Assembly (NCBI RefSeq): GCF_002920535.1
Contig: NZ_PQSS01000026.1
Span: 25,614 to 89,613, forward strand
Source: Streptomyces sp. Ru71
GTDB taxonomy: Bacteria; Actinomycetota; Actinomycetes; Streptomycetales; Streptomycetaceae
DNA length: 64,000 nt
Direction of reading: 5' to 3'
Position 1 is the stretch's first letter, and every line of letters starts with the position of its first letter. A program made the translations under genes and the position numbers. Of the stretch, positions 1 to 8,433 are shown piece by piece. Below the pieces are notes generated by a model. The model was not told where the DNA came from and searched no databases. It worked only from the letters and a program-made list of their open reading frames with translations.

Positions 1-968
1 AGGTAGGTGAGGCCGCCGCCGACCAGGCACACCGCCACGACCGCGCCGCCGACGGCCCGCCGGCGCAGCCTGCGTCTGCGGCGTGCCGCACCGCGGGTGA
101 GGGACCTGGCGCCGCGGTGTCCCCCCGGCCGCGGGGAGACCGCGTCGGCGGCCGACCCGGCCAGGGCCACGGTGTCCGCCGCGTAGCGGACCCGGTCCAG
201 CAGCGAGCCGGCGACCGGGACGAGCGCCAGGCCCGCCAGCAGCCCCTCCGCCGGCATCAGGCCCTGCCACAGCCCCGAGCAGCGCGCGCAGCCGCGGGCG
301 TGCCGGGCGACGCGCTTGCGCCACAGCGCGGAGGGCCGGCCGTCCCAGCCGGCCAGGTCGGCGTGCAGTTCCGGGCAGCGCGGCCGCGCGTCCAGCGCCC
401 GCACGACCACCCGCGCCGCCTCCAGCTGGGCCTTCATCCGCTGCACGCGCACCGCCGTGTGCTGCGGGGTGAGTTCGAGTGCGGCGGCGACCTCGGCCCG
501 GGTCAGCTCACCGGCGGTCTCCAGCCACCACAGCGACAGCAGTCCCCGGTCGTCGGGTTCCAGCCAGCGCGTGGCCCGCGCGGTCTCCTGACGCTGGCCG
601 GACAGCTGCAGCCGGGTGATCGTCAGGTCGACGAAGTCGGCGCCCGGATCGGCGACGTCCCAGGCCTCCTCCACCGGCCCCTGGGCCGGCTGCCGCCGCT
701 GCCAGTGGGCGCGCACCTGGTTCATCGCGATGGCCACCAGCCAGGAGCGGAAGCTCCCGGCGTCCCGCAGGCCGTCCAGGGAGTCCAGCGCCCGGAGCAT
801 GGTGTCCTGCACGACGTCGTCCACGTCCACCGAGCCGTTCAGCGCCCGGCCCACGATGTTGTAGACCAGCGGCAGGAACGCGGCGACCAGCGCGTCCTGG
901 GCCTGCTGGTCGCCGTCCCGGGCGGCGGTCACCAGCGCCGCCACCTCCACCGTGTGCCGTGTGTTCAT
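1..968 (-). CDS. RNA polymerase sigma factor, ECF-like, with C-terminal membrane segment (3' end outside window)
   Basis: The reading frame opens at ATG 966-968 behind a GGGGAG ribosome binding site and is still open at base 1, so the C-terminus is missing. Residues about 20-92 look like sigma region 2 (DDVVQDTMLRAL). Residues about 150-180 look like region 4 with its helix-turn-helix (LTRAEVAAALELTPQ). Unlike a minimal ECF factor it continues with a basic CPELH...RHARGC segment (a possible C/H metal site) and then an Arg-rich stretch leading into a hydrophobic helix near base 1. Family knowledge: actinobacterial sigma factors with C-terminal extensions are often regulated through that tail. 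Inference: it may be membrane-tethered or fused to its own anti-sigma-like domain. The target promoter is unknown. Confidence 0.8.
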   Translation of the reverse strand, partial: MNTRHTVEVAALVTAARDGDQQAQDALVAAFLPLVYNIVGRALNGSVDVDDVVQDTMLRALDSLDGLRDAGSFRSWLVAIAMNQVRAHWQRRQPAQGPVEEAWDVADPGADFVDLTITRLQLSGQRQETARATRWLEPDDRGLLSLWWLETAGELTRAEVAAALELTPQHTAVRVQRMKAQLEAARVVVRALDARPRCPELHADLAGWDGRPSALWRKRVARHARGCARCSGLWQGLMPAEGLLAGLALVPVAGSLLDRVRYAADTVALAGSAADAVSPRPGGHRGARSLTRGAARRRRRLRRRAVGGAVVAVCLVGGGLTY

Positions 969-1291
969 GCGCAGCTCCCCTGTCCTCGACGTCGAACGTT
1001 GCGGTCCGTCACATGGGAGATCCCTGCGGGAGCACCGGATAACGGTTCTTCGGCCAAACGTGCGAGGAAAGGTCACCGCATCCGCGCCGTGCGTGCAAGG
1101 AAGGGCGTCACACCAGGGTGGGCCGCCCGGTGGACGGCGGGCGCGCACGGCGCGTCCGTTCGAGTGGAGGCGGCCGGTGCGGCGATGCGGCGCGGCGGCG
1201 GCCGGCGTTGAGCAGAACCCGTCACACCCTCACCCTCGACCTCACGGTCACCGTCCTTCGGACCGGGGCCGTCCCAGGAAAGGAACCGACC
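969..1291. other. intergenic region between divergent sigma factor and small ORF/MFS pump
   Basis: This 323-bp stretch separates the leftward sigma gene from the rightward small ORF. It must hold both promoters. I found no convincing -35/-10 pair, no long palindrome and no credible coding frame. Confidence 0.4.
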
Positions 1292-1381
1292 ATGCGACGT
1301 ACCGCACTGCTCGCCCTGTGCGCCCTGATTTCGGCCGCGGCCACCGGGTTCTTCACCACCGCGGCCATCCAGAGCCGCTGA
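1292..1381 (+). CDS. possible 29-residue hydrophobic peptide upstream of MFS pump
   Basis: ATG 1292 follows a good ribosome binding site (AGGAAAGGAACC) and encodes 29 residues beginning MRRTALLALCALISAAATGF, then TGA at 1379-1381. The peptide has a positive start and one hydrophobic helix, like a tiny membrane peptide or a bare signal sequence. It lies 123 bases before the MFS pump on the same strand. The gap contains a CCGGGGT...ACCCCGG hairpin, so a leader-peptide role is possible. I recognise no family. The ribosome binding site and start are the only support for translation. Confidence 0.4.
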   Translation: MRRTALLALCALISAAATGFFTTAAIQSR

Positions 1382-1504
1382 TCGCGGCGCGAGCTCTCCG
1401 GTTGCGGGCCGGGGTGTGTGCCCGTACCCCGGTGGGGGAACCTGATTCGTCCCCGGGGTGCGGCACTGGTCCTTCCCCGACGCTCCAAACCGAGAGGAGC
1501 CCTT

Positions 1505-3013
1505 GTGACAGCACGGGCGTCAGCGGCGAGCGACCGGAACCCGGACACCGGGTACCGGCCCGACCCGCACCGCTGGCGGGCCCTGTGGGTCACTCTGGTG
1601 GCCGGATTCATGAGCCTGCTCGACGTGACGATCGTGGCGGTCGCGCTGCCCACGATCCAGCACGACCTGCACGCCTCCCCGGCGCAGGTCCAGTGGGTGG
1701 TCTCCGGGTATGCCCTCAGCTTCGCGCTGGCCCTGGTCACGGCCGGCCGCCTCGGGGACGCCCTGGACCGGCGCCGCATCTTCCTGCTGGCCCTGAGCGG
1801 CTTCGTGCTCTTCAGCGCGGCCTGCGGGGCGGCCCCCGACATCACCCTGCTGGTGGTGGCCCGTCTCGCCCAGGGGCTGGCGGCCGGGTTCATGGCACCG
1901 CAGAACTCGGCGCTGATCCAGCAGATGTTCCGCGGCGCCGAGCGCGGACGCGCCTTCGGCTTCTTCGGCGCGACCGTCGGTGTCTCCGCGGCCGCCGGCC
2001 CGATCACCGGGGGTGCCATCCTGGCCCTGGCGTCCGGCGCGCAGGGCTGGCGGTGGATCTTCTACGTCAACGTGCCCATCGGCATCCTGGCCGTGCTGCT
2101 CGGCCGCCGGCTGCTGCCCCGGACCCGGCGCTCGGGTCGCGGGCGTGTGGACTGGCCCGGGGTGGTGCTGCTGGGTCTCGGTGTGCTCGCGCTGATGTAT
2201 CCGCTGGTCCAGGCGGACTCCGGGGGCATCGGCCGGGTGTGGTGGCTGTTCCCGGTGGGCGCGGCGGTGCTTGCACTCTTCACCTTCTGGCAGCACCGGC
2301 TCGTCGCGCGGGGCGCCCAGCCGCTGCTCGATCCCCGCCTGTTCACCAGCGTGCGCGGGTATGCCGCCGGTGCCGCCGTGGGCACGCTGTACTTCGTCGG
2401 CTTCAGCGGCGTCTTCCTGGTCTTCGCGCTGTTCTACCAGCACGGCCTCGGCTTCTCGCCGCTGCGCTCGGGTCTGGCCGTGACGCCCTTCGCCTTCGGC
2501 TCGGCGTGCGCGGCGGTGGGTTCGGGCCGTCTGGTGGACCGGTTCGGGCGGCTGCTCACCGTGTGCGGCCTCGCCGGGGTGATCGTCGGCCTGGGCGGCA
2601 CCGCGCTGCTGCTGCTCCTCGCGCCCCTGGACGTCGCTCCGTGGATCGCGGCCCCGCTGCTGCTCGTCGGGGGCGTCGGCAGTGGTCTGGTGGTCTCCCC
2701 GAACATCACCCTGACCCTGCGGGACGTCCCGGTGCGCATGGCCGGCGCGGCGGGCGGCGCCCTGCAGACGGGGCAGCGGCTCGGTGCGGCCGTGGGCACG
2801 GCGGCGCTGCCCGGCCTGTTCTACCTGGTGCTGGGCCGCGACGACGACTACCGCCGCGCGGTCGTGACCGCGCTGGCCGCGGCACTGGTGGGCATGCTCG
2901 CCTCGCTGGCGCTGGCGACGTTCGACTGGCGGCGCGACCGGTGCGCCAACGGGCCGCGCGGGAAGTGCCCGGACGAGGTCGCCCACGACCCGGTGCACGC
3001 CCGGCACCCCTGA
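1505..3013 (+). CDS. MFS drug efflux transporter, DHA2-like
   Basis: Proton-driven efflux pump of the major facilitator superfamily, 502 residues with about 14 hydrophobic segments, the usual size for the DHA2 (EmrB/QacA) group. The first helix reads MSLLDVTIVAVALPTIQ, the typical motif D1 region. GRLGDALDRRR is the loop 2-3 motif A and GVSAAAGPITGG is motif C of antiporters. I chose GTG 1505 because GAGAGGAG lies just upstream. The in-frame ATG at 1418 has no such site and adds residues unlike the family. The tail after the last helix is short and basic. The substrate cannot be read from sequence. The gene ends in a strong shared hairpin. Confidence 0.88.
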   Translation: MTARASAASDRNPDTGYRPDPHRWRALWVTLVAGFMSLLDVTIVAVALPTIQHDLHASPAQVQWVVSGYALSFALALVTAGRLGDALDRRRIFLLALSGFVLFSAACGAAPDITLLVVARLAQGLAAGFMAPQNSALIQQMFRGAERGRAFGFFGATVGVSAAAGPITGGAILALASGAQGWRWIFYVNVPIGILAVLLGRRLLPRTRRSGRGRVDWPGVVLLGLGVLALMYPLVQADSGGIGRVWWLFPVGAAVLALFTFWQHRLVARGAQPLLDPRLFTSVRGYAAGAAVGTLYFVGFSGVFLVFALFYQHGLGFSPLRSGLAVTPFAFGSACAAVGSGRLVDRFGRLLTVCGLAGVIVGLGGTALLLLLAPLDVAPWIAAPLLLVGGVGSGLVVSPNITLTLRDVPVRMAGAAGGALQTGQRLGAAVGTAALPGLFYLVLGRDDDYRRAVVTALAAALVGMLASLALATFDWRRDRCANGPRGKCPDEVAHDPVHARHP

Positions 3014-3028
3014 CCGGTCCCGTACGTC

Positions 3029-3067
3029 GAAGGCCCCGGTCGGCGGAAAGTGCCGACCCGGGCCTTC
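3029..3067. terminator. bidirectional terminator hairpin between convergent genes
   Basis: Arms 3029-3044 and 3052-3067 pair over 16 positions with a single mismatch around a 7-base loop (GGAAAGT). Each arm ends in a GAAGGCCC-type sequence. It sits between the stops of the MFS pump and the leftward phosphoesterase and can serve both. Confidence 0.85.
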
Positions 3068-3081
3068 TCACGGCATCCGGG

Positions 3082-5838
3082 TCAGCCGTCGGACTCCGCC
3101 GACGGGATGGCGGCGCCGGGCACGTCCTGCGGGGCGTAGATCTTGCTCTCGCCCGGGTACGGCTTCTTCCACTCGTGCGTCTGGTACCACGTGAAGTGGT
3201 TCATCTGCGCGGGGTTGGCGAAGTCCGGCACCGCGTGCGGACCGGTCAGGCGCTGCTTCGCCTTCCAGGCGTCCCACTCGGCCGCGAGCTGCTCCTTGTC
3301 GGCCGGGACCTTCGCCGACGGCACGGCCGCGGCCTGCGGGTTCTGCGGGGCCGGCGTGTCGGTGCCGCACGGGGGCGGGGTCTTCAGGCCGTCGGTCAGC
3401 GAGGCCCGGTTGGGCAGCGCCGTGAACGGCGTGAGGTCCGGGTGCTGGGTGAAGGTGCCGCGCATCGGGGTGGCCGCGCTGTCCTTCTGGTTCATCGGGT
3501 GGATCCCGAGGATCTGCTCGATGGTCCGGATCATCGTGATCTGGGTGTAGTAGTGGCTGTCGACCACGCCGTGCCGGGCCCAGGGGCTGATGATCTGGAT
3601 CGGGGCGCGGTGGCCGTCGACATGGTCGAGACCGGCCTGGGAGTCGTCCTCGACGACGAAGATCGCCGAGTCCTTCCAGTACTTGCTGTGCGAGATCGTG
3701 TCGACCATCCGGCCGACCGCGAGGTCGTTGTCCGCGACCTGGGCCGTCGCGCTCGCCGGGCCGCCGGTGTGGTCGTTGGAGAACCAGAACATGTTCAGGT
3801 TCGCCGGACCGTTCTTCTCGAAGTCCTGCTTCCAGATCTCGTACTTGTAGACGTCCGGGACGTCGAGGTCGAACATCGGGAAGCCGGGCGCCGAGACGGC
3901 GTTGAGCGACGGGATCGCCGAGCCGGTCTGGATCGGGTAGGCGGTCGGCTTGCCGGTGGCGGCCATGTCCTTGGCGTCGCAGTACAGGTTCTGCCAGGTC
4001 GCGCCGGCCGGCTTGCTCTCGATGGACTGGAACTCGCCGAAGTCGCGGACGGTCTTCCCGGCCGCCTGCGCGCCCGTCCAGATGAAGCCGGACCTCTGGT
4101 GGCCGAGCGCGTCGTTCTCGGTGTCGTAGCTGCGCTGGTACTCGCCGGCCGAGGACTCGGTGTACTCTGGGTCGTCGGCCTGCATCAGCCAGTTGTGGCC
4201 CTCGGCGGAGTTCGTGCCGATGTCGTAGGTGTTGTCGTACAGGCCGAACTGCCTGGCCAGCGCGTGCTGGTTGGGCGTCACGTTCTCGCCGAACTGCGTC
4301 ACCGACGGGTCGCCGTTGCCCTCGGGGATGTCACCGAAGACCTGGTCGTAGGTCCGGTTCTCCTTGACGATGAGGAAGACGTGCTTGATCGTCGAGGGGT
4401 CGCCGAGCCGGACGGGCACCGGTATCGGCCTGGCCTGGTCGCGGGCCTGGCTGAACGCGACCCGGCCGCCGGTCCAGCCGTTCTGCTCGAAGACCTTGGC
4501 GGTCTGGGAGCGGATGACGCTGTCGTCGGGCAGCGTGAACCGCTGCACGCTCGACGTCGTGTCGTGGGTGGCGTGGCCGGCCTTGGTGGTGGGCCGGCGG
4601 GCGTCGATACCGCGGGTGTTGGAGACGTACACCTGGTCGCCGACGGTGGCGATCTCGGAGGGGAAGTAGTCCGTCGGGAGCAGGCCGACGTAACTCACCG
4701 GCTCCTGCGCGGTGGTGTACCGGTAGACGGCGACGGCGTTGGCGCGGCCGAGCGTCACCAGCAGGTGACCGTCGTCGGTGAGCGTCACCGCGTCGGGCTC
4801 GTAGCCCACGGACGCCTCGGGCCACGGCTGGGTGGCGATCGTCTGGACGACCTTGTCGCGGGCGGTGTCGATGACCGACACGTCGTTGGTGGCGGTGTTG
4901 GTGACGAACAGCGCGCCCTTCTTGGCGTACAGGGCCGTCGGGTGCAGTCCGACGTCGATGCTCGCGGGGGCGACGTCCGGGTGCGCGAGGTCGATGACGC
5001 TGACCGTGCCGGTGGTGGTGGCACCGGTCCTGGGGTCGGCCGGCACCTGGGTGCCGTAGGAGTTCATGGTGGTCTCGCCGGGCTTGGCCGGGCGTCCGCC
5101 CTCGTTGCTGACGTAGAGCTTGTCGCCGACCCGGACGAGGTCGCGGGGCGCGTTGCCGACGGCCCAGCTCTGTTTGATCGCGCCGGTCGCCGCGTCGAGG
5201 GCGACCACCCGGTTCTGGCCGTTGACGGCGGCGTACACGGTGGAGCCGTCGGCCGCGAACACCGGCTCGCCGACCAGCGCGTGCTTGGTGCCGTCGGCCG
5301 GGATCGGGACCGGCACCGGGTTGGTGACGCTGCCGTCCGGGTTCACCGTGAACCGGGTGTAGCCGTCGGTCTGGCCCAGCCACAGCTGTTTGCCGTCGGG
5401 CGAGTAGGTGGGGCCCTCCTGGCCCACGCTGTTGCTCTTCAGGCGCGGGGTGGAGGCGGCTGCGGTGCCGACGACCTGCTGCACCTGGTAGTTCTTCAGG
5501 TCGACGAGGGCCAGCGCGGCGCCGCCGTCGGTGATCGCGGCGGCCAGGTGGGTGCCGTCCGGGCTGACGGACGACGACATGATCTTGCCGTTGTTGATGA
5601 CCAGGCGGTCGCCGTACGGGGCGATGTACTGGTCGCTGGAGACGACCTGGCCGCGATCGGTCGTCTGGCCGACCTGGTCGGTGCCGAACTGGTGGGTCTG
5701 GGCGTAGGCGACACCAGCGGCCACCACGGCGAGGGCGGTGGAGCCCGCCGTGACCAGGGGTATCCGCTGGCCGATGTGTCTGGCGAGAAGGCCGGGGGTG
5801 TCCTTCTCGACACGCCTGCGACGGCGTGTTACCTGCAT
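3082..5838 (-). CDS. secreted bifunctional YncE-type propeller / phosphoesterase
   Basis: A 918-residue exported protein. The start MQVTRRRRR (ATG 5838) gives an Arg-rich n-region and a hydrophobic core ending near AYAQT, a signal peptide with possible Tat character. Residues about 80-470 form YncE/SMP-30-like beta-propeller repeats (for example VSVIDTARDKVVQTI). From about 488 a phosphoesterase domain of the phospholipase C/acid phosphatase family begins (KHVFLIVKENRTYDQVFGD) and continues with GHNWLMQADDPEYTES. The start is four bases after the permease stop, so it is the last gene of the ABC operon. Family knowledge: these fusions are annotated as propeller/alkaline-phosphatase-family enzymes. 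The substrate (phosphodiester or phospholipid) is not known. An in-frame ATG further upstream would lie inside the permease gene. Confidence 0.85.
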   Translation of the reverse strand: MQVTRRRRRVEKDTPGLLARHIGQRIPLVTAGSTALAVVAAGVAYAQTHQFGTDQVGQTTDRGQVVSSDQYIAPYGDRLVINNGKIMSSSVSPDGTHLAAAITDGGAALALVDLKNYQVQQVVGTAAASTPRLKSNSVGQEGPTYSPDGKQLWLGQTDGYTRFTVNPDGSVTNPVPVPIPADGTKHALVGEPVFAADGSTVYAAVNGQNRVVALDAATGAIKQSWAVGNAPRDLVRVGDKLYVSNEGGRPAKPGETTMNSYGTQVPADPRTGATTTGTVSVIDLAHPDVAPASIDVGLHPTALYAKKGALFVTNTATNDVSVIDTARDKVVQTIATQPWPEASVGYEPDAVTLTDDGHLLVTLGRANAVAVYRYTTAQEPVSYVGLLPTDYFPSEIATVGDQVYVSNTRGIDARRPTTKAGHATHDTTSSVQRFTLPDDSVIRSQTAKVFEQNGWTGGRVAFSQARDQARPIPVPVRLGDPSTIKHVFLIVKENRTYDQVFGDIPEGNGDPSVTQFGENVTPNQHALARQFGLYDNTYDIGTNSAEGHNWLMQADDPEYTESSAGEYQRSYDTENDALGHQRSGFIWTGAQAAGKTVRDFGEFQSIESKPAGATWQNLYCDAKDMAATGKPTAYPIQTGSAIPSLNAVSAPGFPMFDLDVPDVYKYEIWKQDFEKNGPANLNMFWFSNDHTGGPASATAQVADNDLAVGRMVDTISHSKYWKDSAIFVVEDDSQAGLDHVDGHRAPIQIISPWARHGVVDSHYYTQITMIRTIEQILGIHPMNQKDSAATPMRGTFTQHPDLTPFTALPNRASLTDGLKTPPPCGTDTPAPQNPQAAAVPSAKVPADKEQLAAEWDAWKAKQRLTGPHAVPDFANPAQMNHFTWYQTHEWKKPYPGESKIYAPQDVPGAAIPSAESDG

Positions 5839-5842
5839 GGAG

Positions 5843-7201
5843 TCATCCCTTCGAGGTGGCGGGGAGAAGCTCGACGTTGCCGTCGAACTGCCAGAGGGGG
5901 TTGGGCGCGTCACCGGTCGCGGTGCGCACCAGGAAGTAGCCGTTGACTTCCTTCGGACCGTCGCCGTCGGCCATGAAGCGGCCGTCCGCGGTGACGTCGA
6001 GCTGGTAGACGGCCTGGCCCGCGGCCTGGACGCCGGGCAGGTGCCAGGTGACGACGCAGCGCCAGTCGTTGCCCGGGCCCTCGGCGGCGACCTTGAGGCT
6101 GCCCTTGGTGCACGCCGCCGTGGCCTTCAGCGCCGCCTCGGTGACATCCGGGCGGTTGAGCTGCTCGGTCTGCATGCGGTACAGGTGCGCGAACTCGGCG
6201 GCGAGGGAGCGCTGCAGCTTGTCCTGCTCGATCCCGGAGCCGGTGGCGCCGGTCGTCGCGGCGACCACGGCCGCGCCCGCGCCGACCAGCGCGACGAGCG
6301 GCAGCACGCCGGCGGTGAGGGCGCGGCGGGCCGATCCGTCGTAGGCCGGGTCGGTGAAGTCCCGCCGCAGGAAGAGGACATACGCCGCGGCGGTCGCGGT
6401 CACTGCCCACACCAGGCTCACGGCGACGCCGATGAGGAGCGGGGTGAGCTGGCCCGGGCTTGTGAACAGGCCGTTCCAGGAGATGAAGGCGTAGCCGGGC
6501 AGGGCCAGGCGGACGGCCACGGGCAGCGGCAGCATCTGGGCGAGCTGCATCGCCAGGGCGACGAGCGCGGGCAGCAGCAGCCCCATCGGGGAACGGCCCA
6601 GCAGGACGGACCCGAGCAGTCCGATCGCGGCCAGCGCCAGGGTCGGGGCAAGGGCGCAGGCCCAGGCGAGCAGGACCTTCGCGGCGGCGTCGCCCGGGGT
6701 CAGCAGATGGCCATCGAGGCCGACCAGCGGCTGGTTCCCGACGGCCAGGAGGCCGCCGGCGACGCCGGAGACGACGAGCCCGGCCACCATCAGCAGGATG
6801 ACGGTGAGTCCGGCCAGGGCCTTCGCGGCGAAGATGCGCCGGGGTGAGCGCACGGCCACGAGGAGGTGGCGCCAGGTGCCGAGCCGGTCCTCGGCGGCGA
6901 ACACGTCACCGGCGACGACCGAGGTGAGCAGCGGCAGCGCCCAGGTACCCGCGAAGCCGAGCAGCACCAGGGGCCCGGCCCAGCCGGTGGCGTGCATCCA
7001 GCGGCCGAAGAGGGTGTCGACGGGCAGGGTGCTCTGCCCGCTCACCGCGGCGACGAACAGCCCCGGGGCGAGCCAGCAGGCGAGGACGAGCAGGCGGATC
7101 CGCCACTGCGAGAGGAGTTTGACCAGTTCGAAGCGGTAGCCGCGGGACACGGACACGCGCGGGGTGATGGCAACGCTGTCACGGGTGACGGTCGCGGTCA
7201 T
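5843..7201 (-). CDS. ABC-2-type transporter permease with extracytoplasmic C-terminal domain
   Basis: A 452-residue membrane subunit. It has an amphipathic N-terminus (RGYRFELVKLLSQWRIRLL) and then six or more hydrophobic segments to about residue 325. A soluble domain of about 120 residues follows the last helix and contains two cysteines (ACTKGS and WRCVVTW) that could form a disulfide outside the cell. The start ATG overlaps the ATPase stop by four bases (ATGA), a mark of translational coupling. The extra domain and the coupled secreted phosphoesterase suggest a transporter working with a surface enzyme. The cargo is unknown. Confidence 0.8.
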   Translation of the reverse strand: MTATVTRDSVAITPRVSVSRGYRFELVKLLSQWRIRLLVLACWLAPGLFVAAVSGQSTLPVDTLFGRWMHATGWAGPLVLLGFAGTWALPLLTSVVAGDVFAAEDRLGTWRHLLVAVRSPRRIFAAKALAGLTVILLMVAGLVVSGVAGGLLAVGNQPLVGLDGHLLTPGDAAAKVLLAWACALAPTLALAAIGLLGSVLLGRSPMGLLLPALVALAMQLAQMLPLPVAVRLALPGYAFISWNGLFTSPGQLTPLLIGVAVSLVWAVTATAAAYVLFLRRDFTDPAYDGSARRALTAGVLPLVALVGAGAAVVAATTGATGSGIEQDKLQRSLAAEFAHLYRMQTEQLNRPDVTEAALKATAACTKGSLKVAAEGPGNDWRCVVTWHLPGVQAAGQAVYQLDVTADGRFMADGDGPKEVNGYFLVRTATGDAPNPLWQFDGNVELLPATSKG

Positions 7202-8145
7202 CGGCCGGCCTCCTGCCGCTGCTCGGTGAGGGCGAGGAACGCGGCTTCCAGCGGCGAGACCACGGGGGCGAGTTCACGCACGGCGACGCCGGCGTGGACG
7301 AGCGCGGACACCAGCGCGTCCAGGGCCGGCACGGCGGCGCGCACGACGATCGCCTCACCGTCGTGGCGCGGTACGGCGTCGTCGGCGACGTGGACTCCGC
7401 TCGCGCCGTCGGCCAGTCGGCGGGCGGCCCGCGGGTCGGAGGTGAGCAGGCGGTAGTCGAGTGCGTCGTTCTCGGCGGCGAGTTTGCCGAGCGGTCCGGA
7501 GAAGACGACGCGTCCGGTGGCGAGGATGGTGACCTCGGAGCACAGCGCTTCCAGGTCGTCCATGCGGTGGCTGGAGAGCACGATGCCGGTGCCCTCGGCG
7601 GCGAGGCGGGTGAGCACGCCGCGCACGTGCCGGGTGCCGGCGGGGTCCAGGCCGTTGGCGGGTTCGTCGAGCACGAGCAGCCGGGGCCGGGTCAGCAGCG
7701 CGGCGGCCAGCCCGAGCCGTTGCCGCATGCCGAGCGAGAACCCCCGGACGCGGTCGTCGGCGACGTCGGTGAGGCCGACCTGGTCCAGGACGTCGTCGAG
7801 GCCGGCCGTCCGCGCGTCGCCGCCGCGCAGGGCGGCCAGCGCGGCGAGGTTCTGGCGGGCGGTGAGGGACGGGTAGAGCCCGGGCCCGTCCACGAACCCG
7901 GCGACCCCGTCGGGTGCGGCGAGTGCCCGGCCGACGGGCGTGCCGAGGATGTGCAGGCTGCCGCCGTCGGCGACGGCCAGGCCCAGCAGGAGGCCGAGCA
8001 GGGTCGTCTTGCCGGCGCCGTTCGGTCCGACCAGGCCGTGGATCTGACCCCGCGTCACATCGAGGTCGACGCCGTCGAGGGCGACGACGTCACCGAAGCA
8101 CTTGGTGATCCCGCGAGCCTGGACCACGAGAGGTGTGCTGCTCAT
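7198..8145 (-). CDS. ABC transporter ATP-binding protein
   Basis: A 315-residue ATPase that powers the adjacent permease. It shows Walker A (GPNGAGKTT), a signature loop (FSLGMRQRLGLAAAL), Walker B (RLLVLDEPANGLDP) and the switch His (SSHR). The C-terminal 90 residues resemble the extension of drug/antibiotic-type ABC-2 ATPases. ATG 8145 is preferred to the in-frame ATG 8163 because AGAAAGGGA lies just before it. This is the first gene of a three-gene leftward operon. Confidence 0.9.
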   Translation of the reverse strand: MSSTPLVVQARGITKCFGDVVALDGVDLDVTRGQIHGLVGPNGAGKTTLLGLLLGLAVADGGSLHILGTPVGRALAAPDGVAGFVDGPGLYPSLTARQNLAALAALRGGDARTAGLDDVLDQVGLTDVADDRVRGFSLGMRQRLGLAAALLTRPRLLVLDEPANGLDPAGTRHVRGVLTRLAAEGTGIVLSSHRMDDLEALCSEVTILATGRVVFSGPLGKLAAENDALDYRLLTSDPRAARRLADGASGVHVADDAVPRHDGEAIVVRAAVPALDALVSALVHAGVAVRELAPVVSPLEAAFLALTEQRQEAGR

Positions 8146-8433
8146 GAGTCCCTTTCTTCGCAACGCTCAGGGACCTTAGGGACGGCACACGGCTCCGGCG
8201 ACGACTGCCGGTTGAACCTGGATCAAACAGATTGCCAAAGCCTCGCAAGAACCCGGGCGCGAAAGGGGGACCTCCACGCAGAGTCGGGCAATACGCCGGC
8301 AACTCCCCTCCAGTTGCTCGAAAAATCACCGAATCTCCCCTATGTCCAATCGGTTGACATGTTCAAGACGACCTCTCGATCATCGGCGGCACCGAGGTCG
8401 CGGCGGCGCCGCGACAGTGACGAGGGGATGGGT

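Noticed and set aside
952..5946. 5-kb open frame on the plus strand
   Set aside because: It crosses a sigma gene promoter, the MFS gene and the antisense of the phosphoesterase without any recognisable protein sequence; the other frames carry real families.
8359..8433. ATG 8359 as start of the RHS gene
   Set aside because: No ribosome binding site, and it would place 25 extra residues before a well-formed signal peptide.
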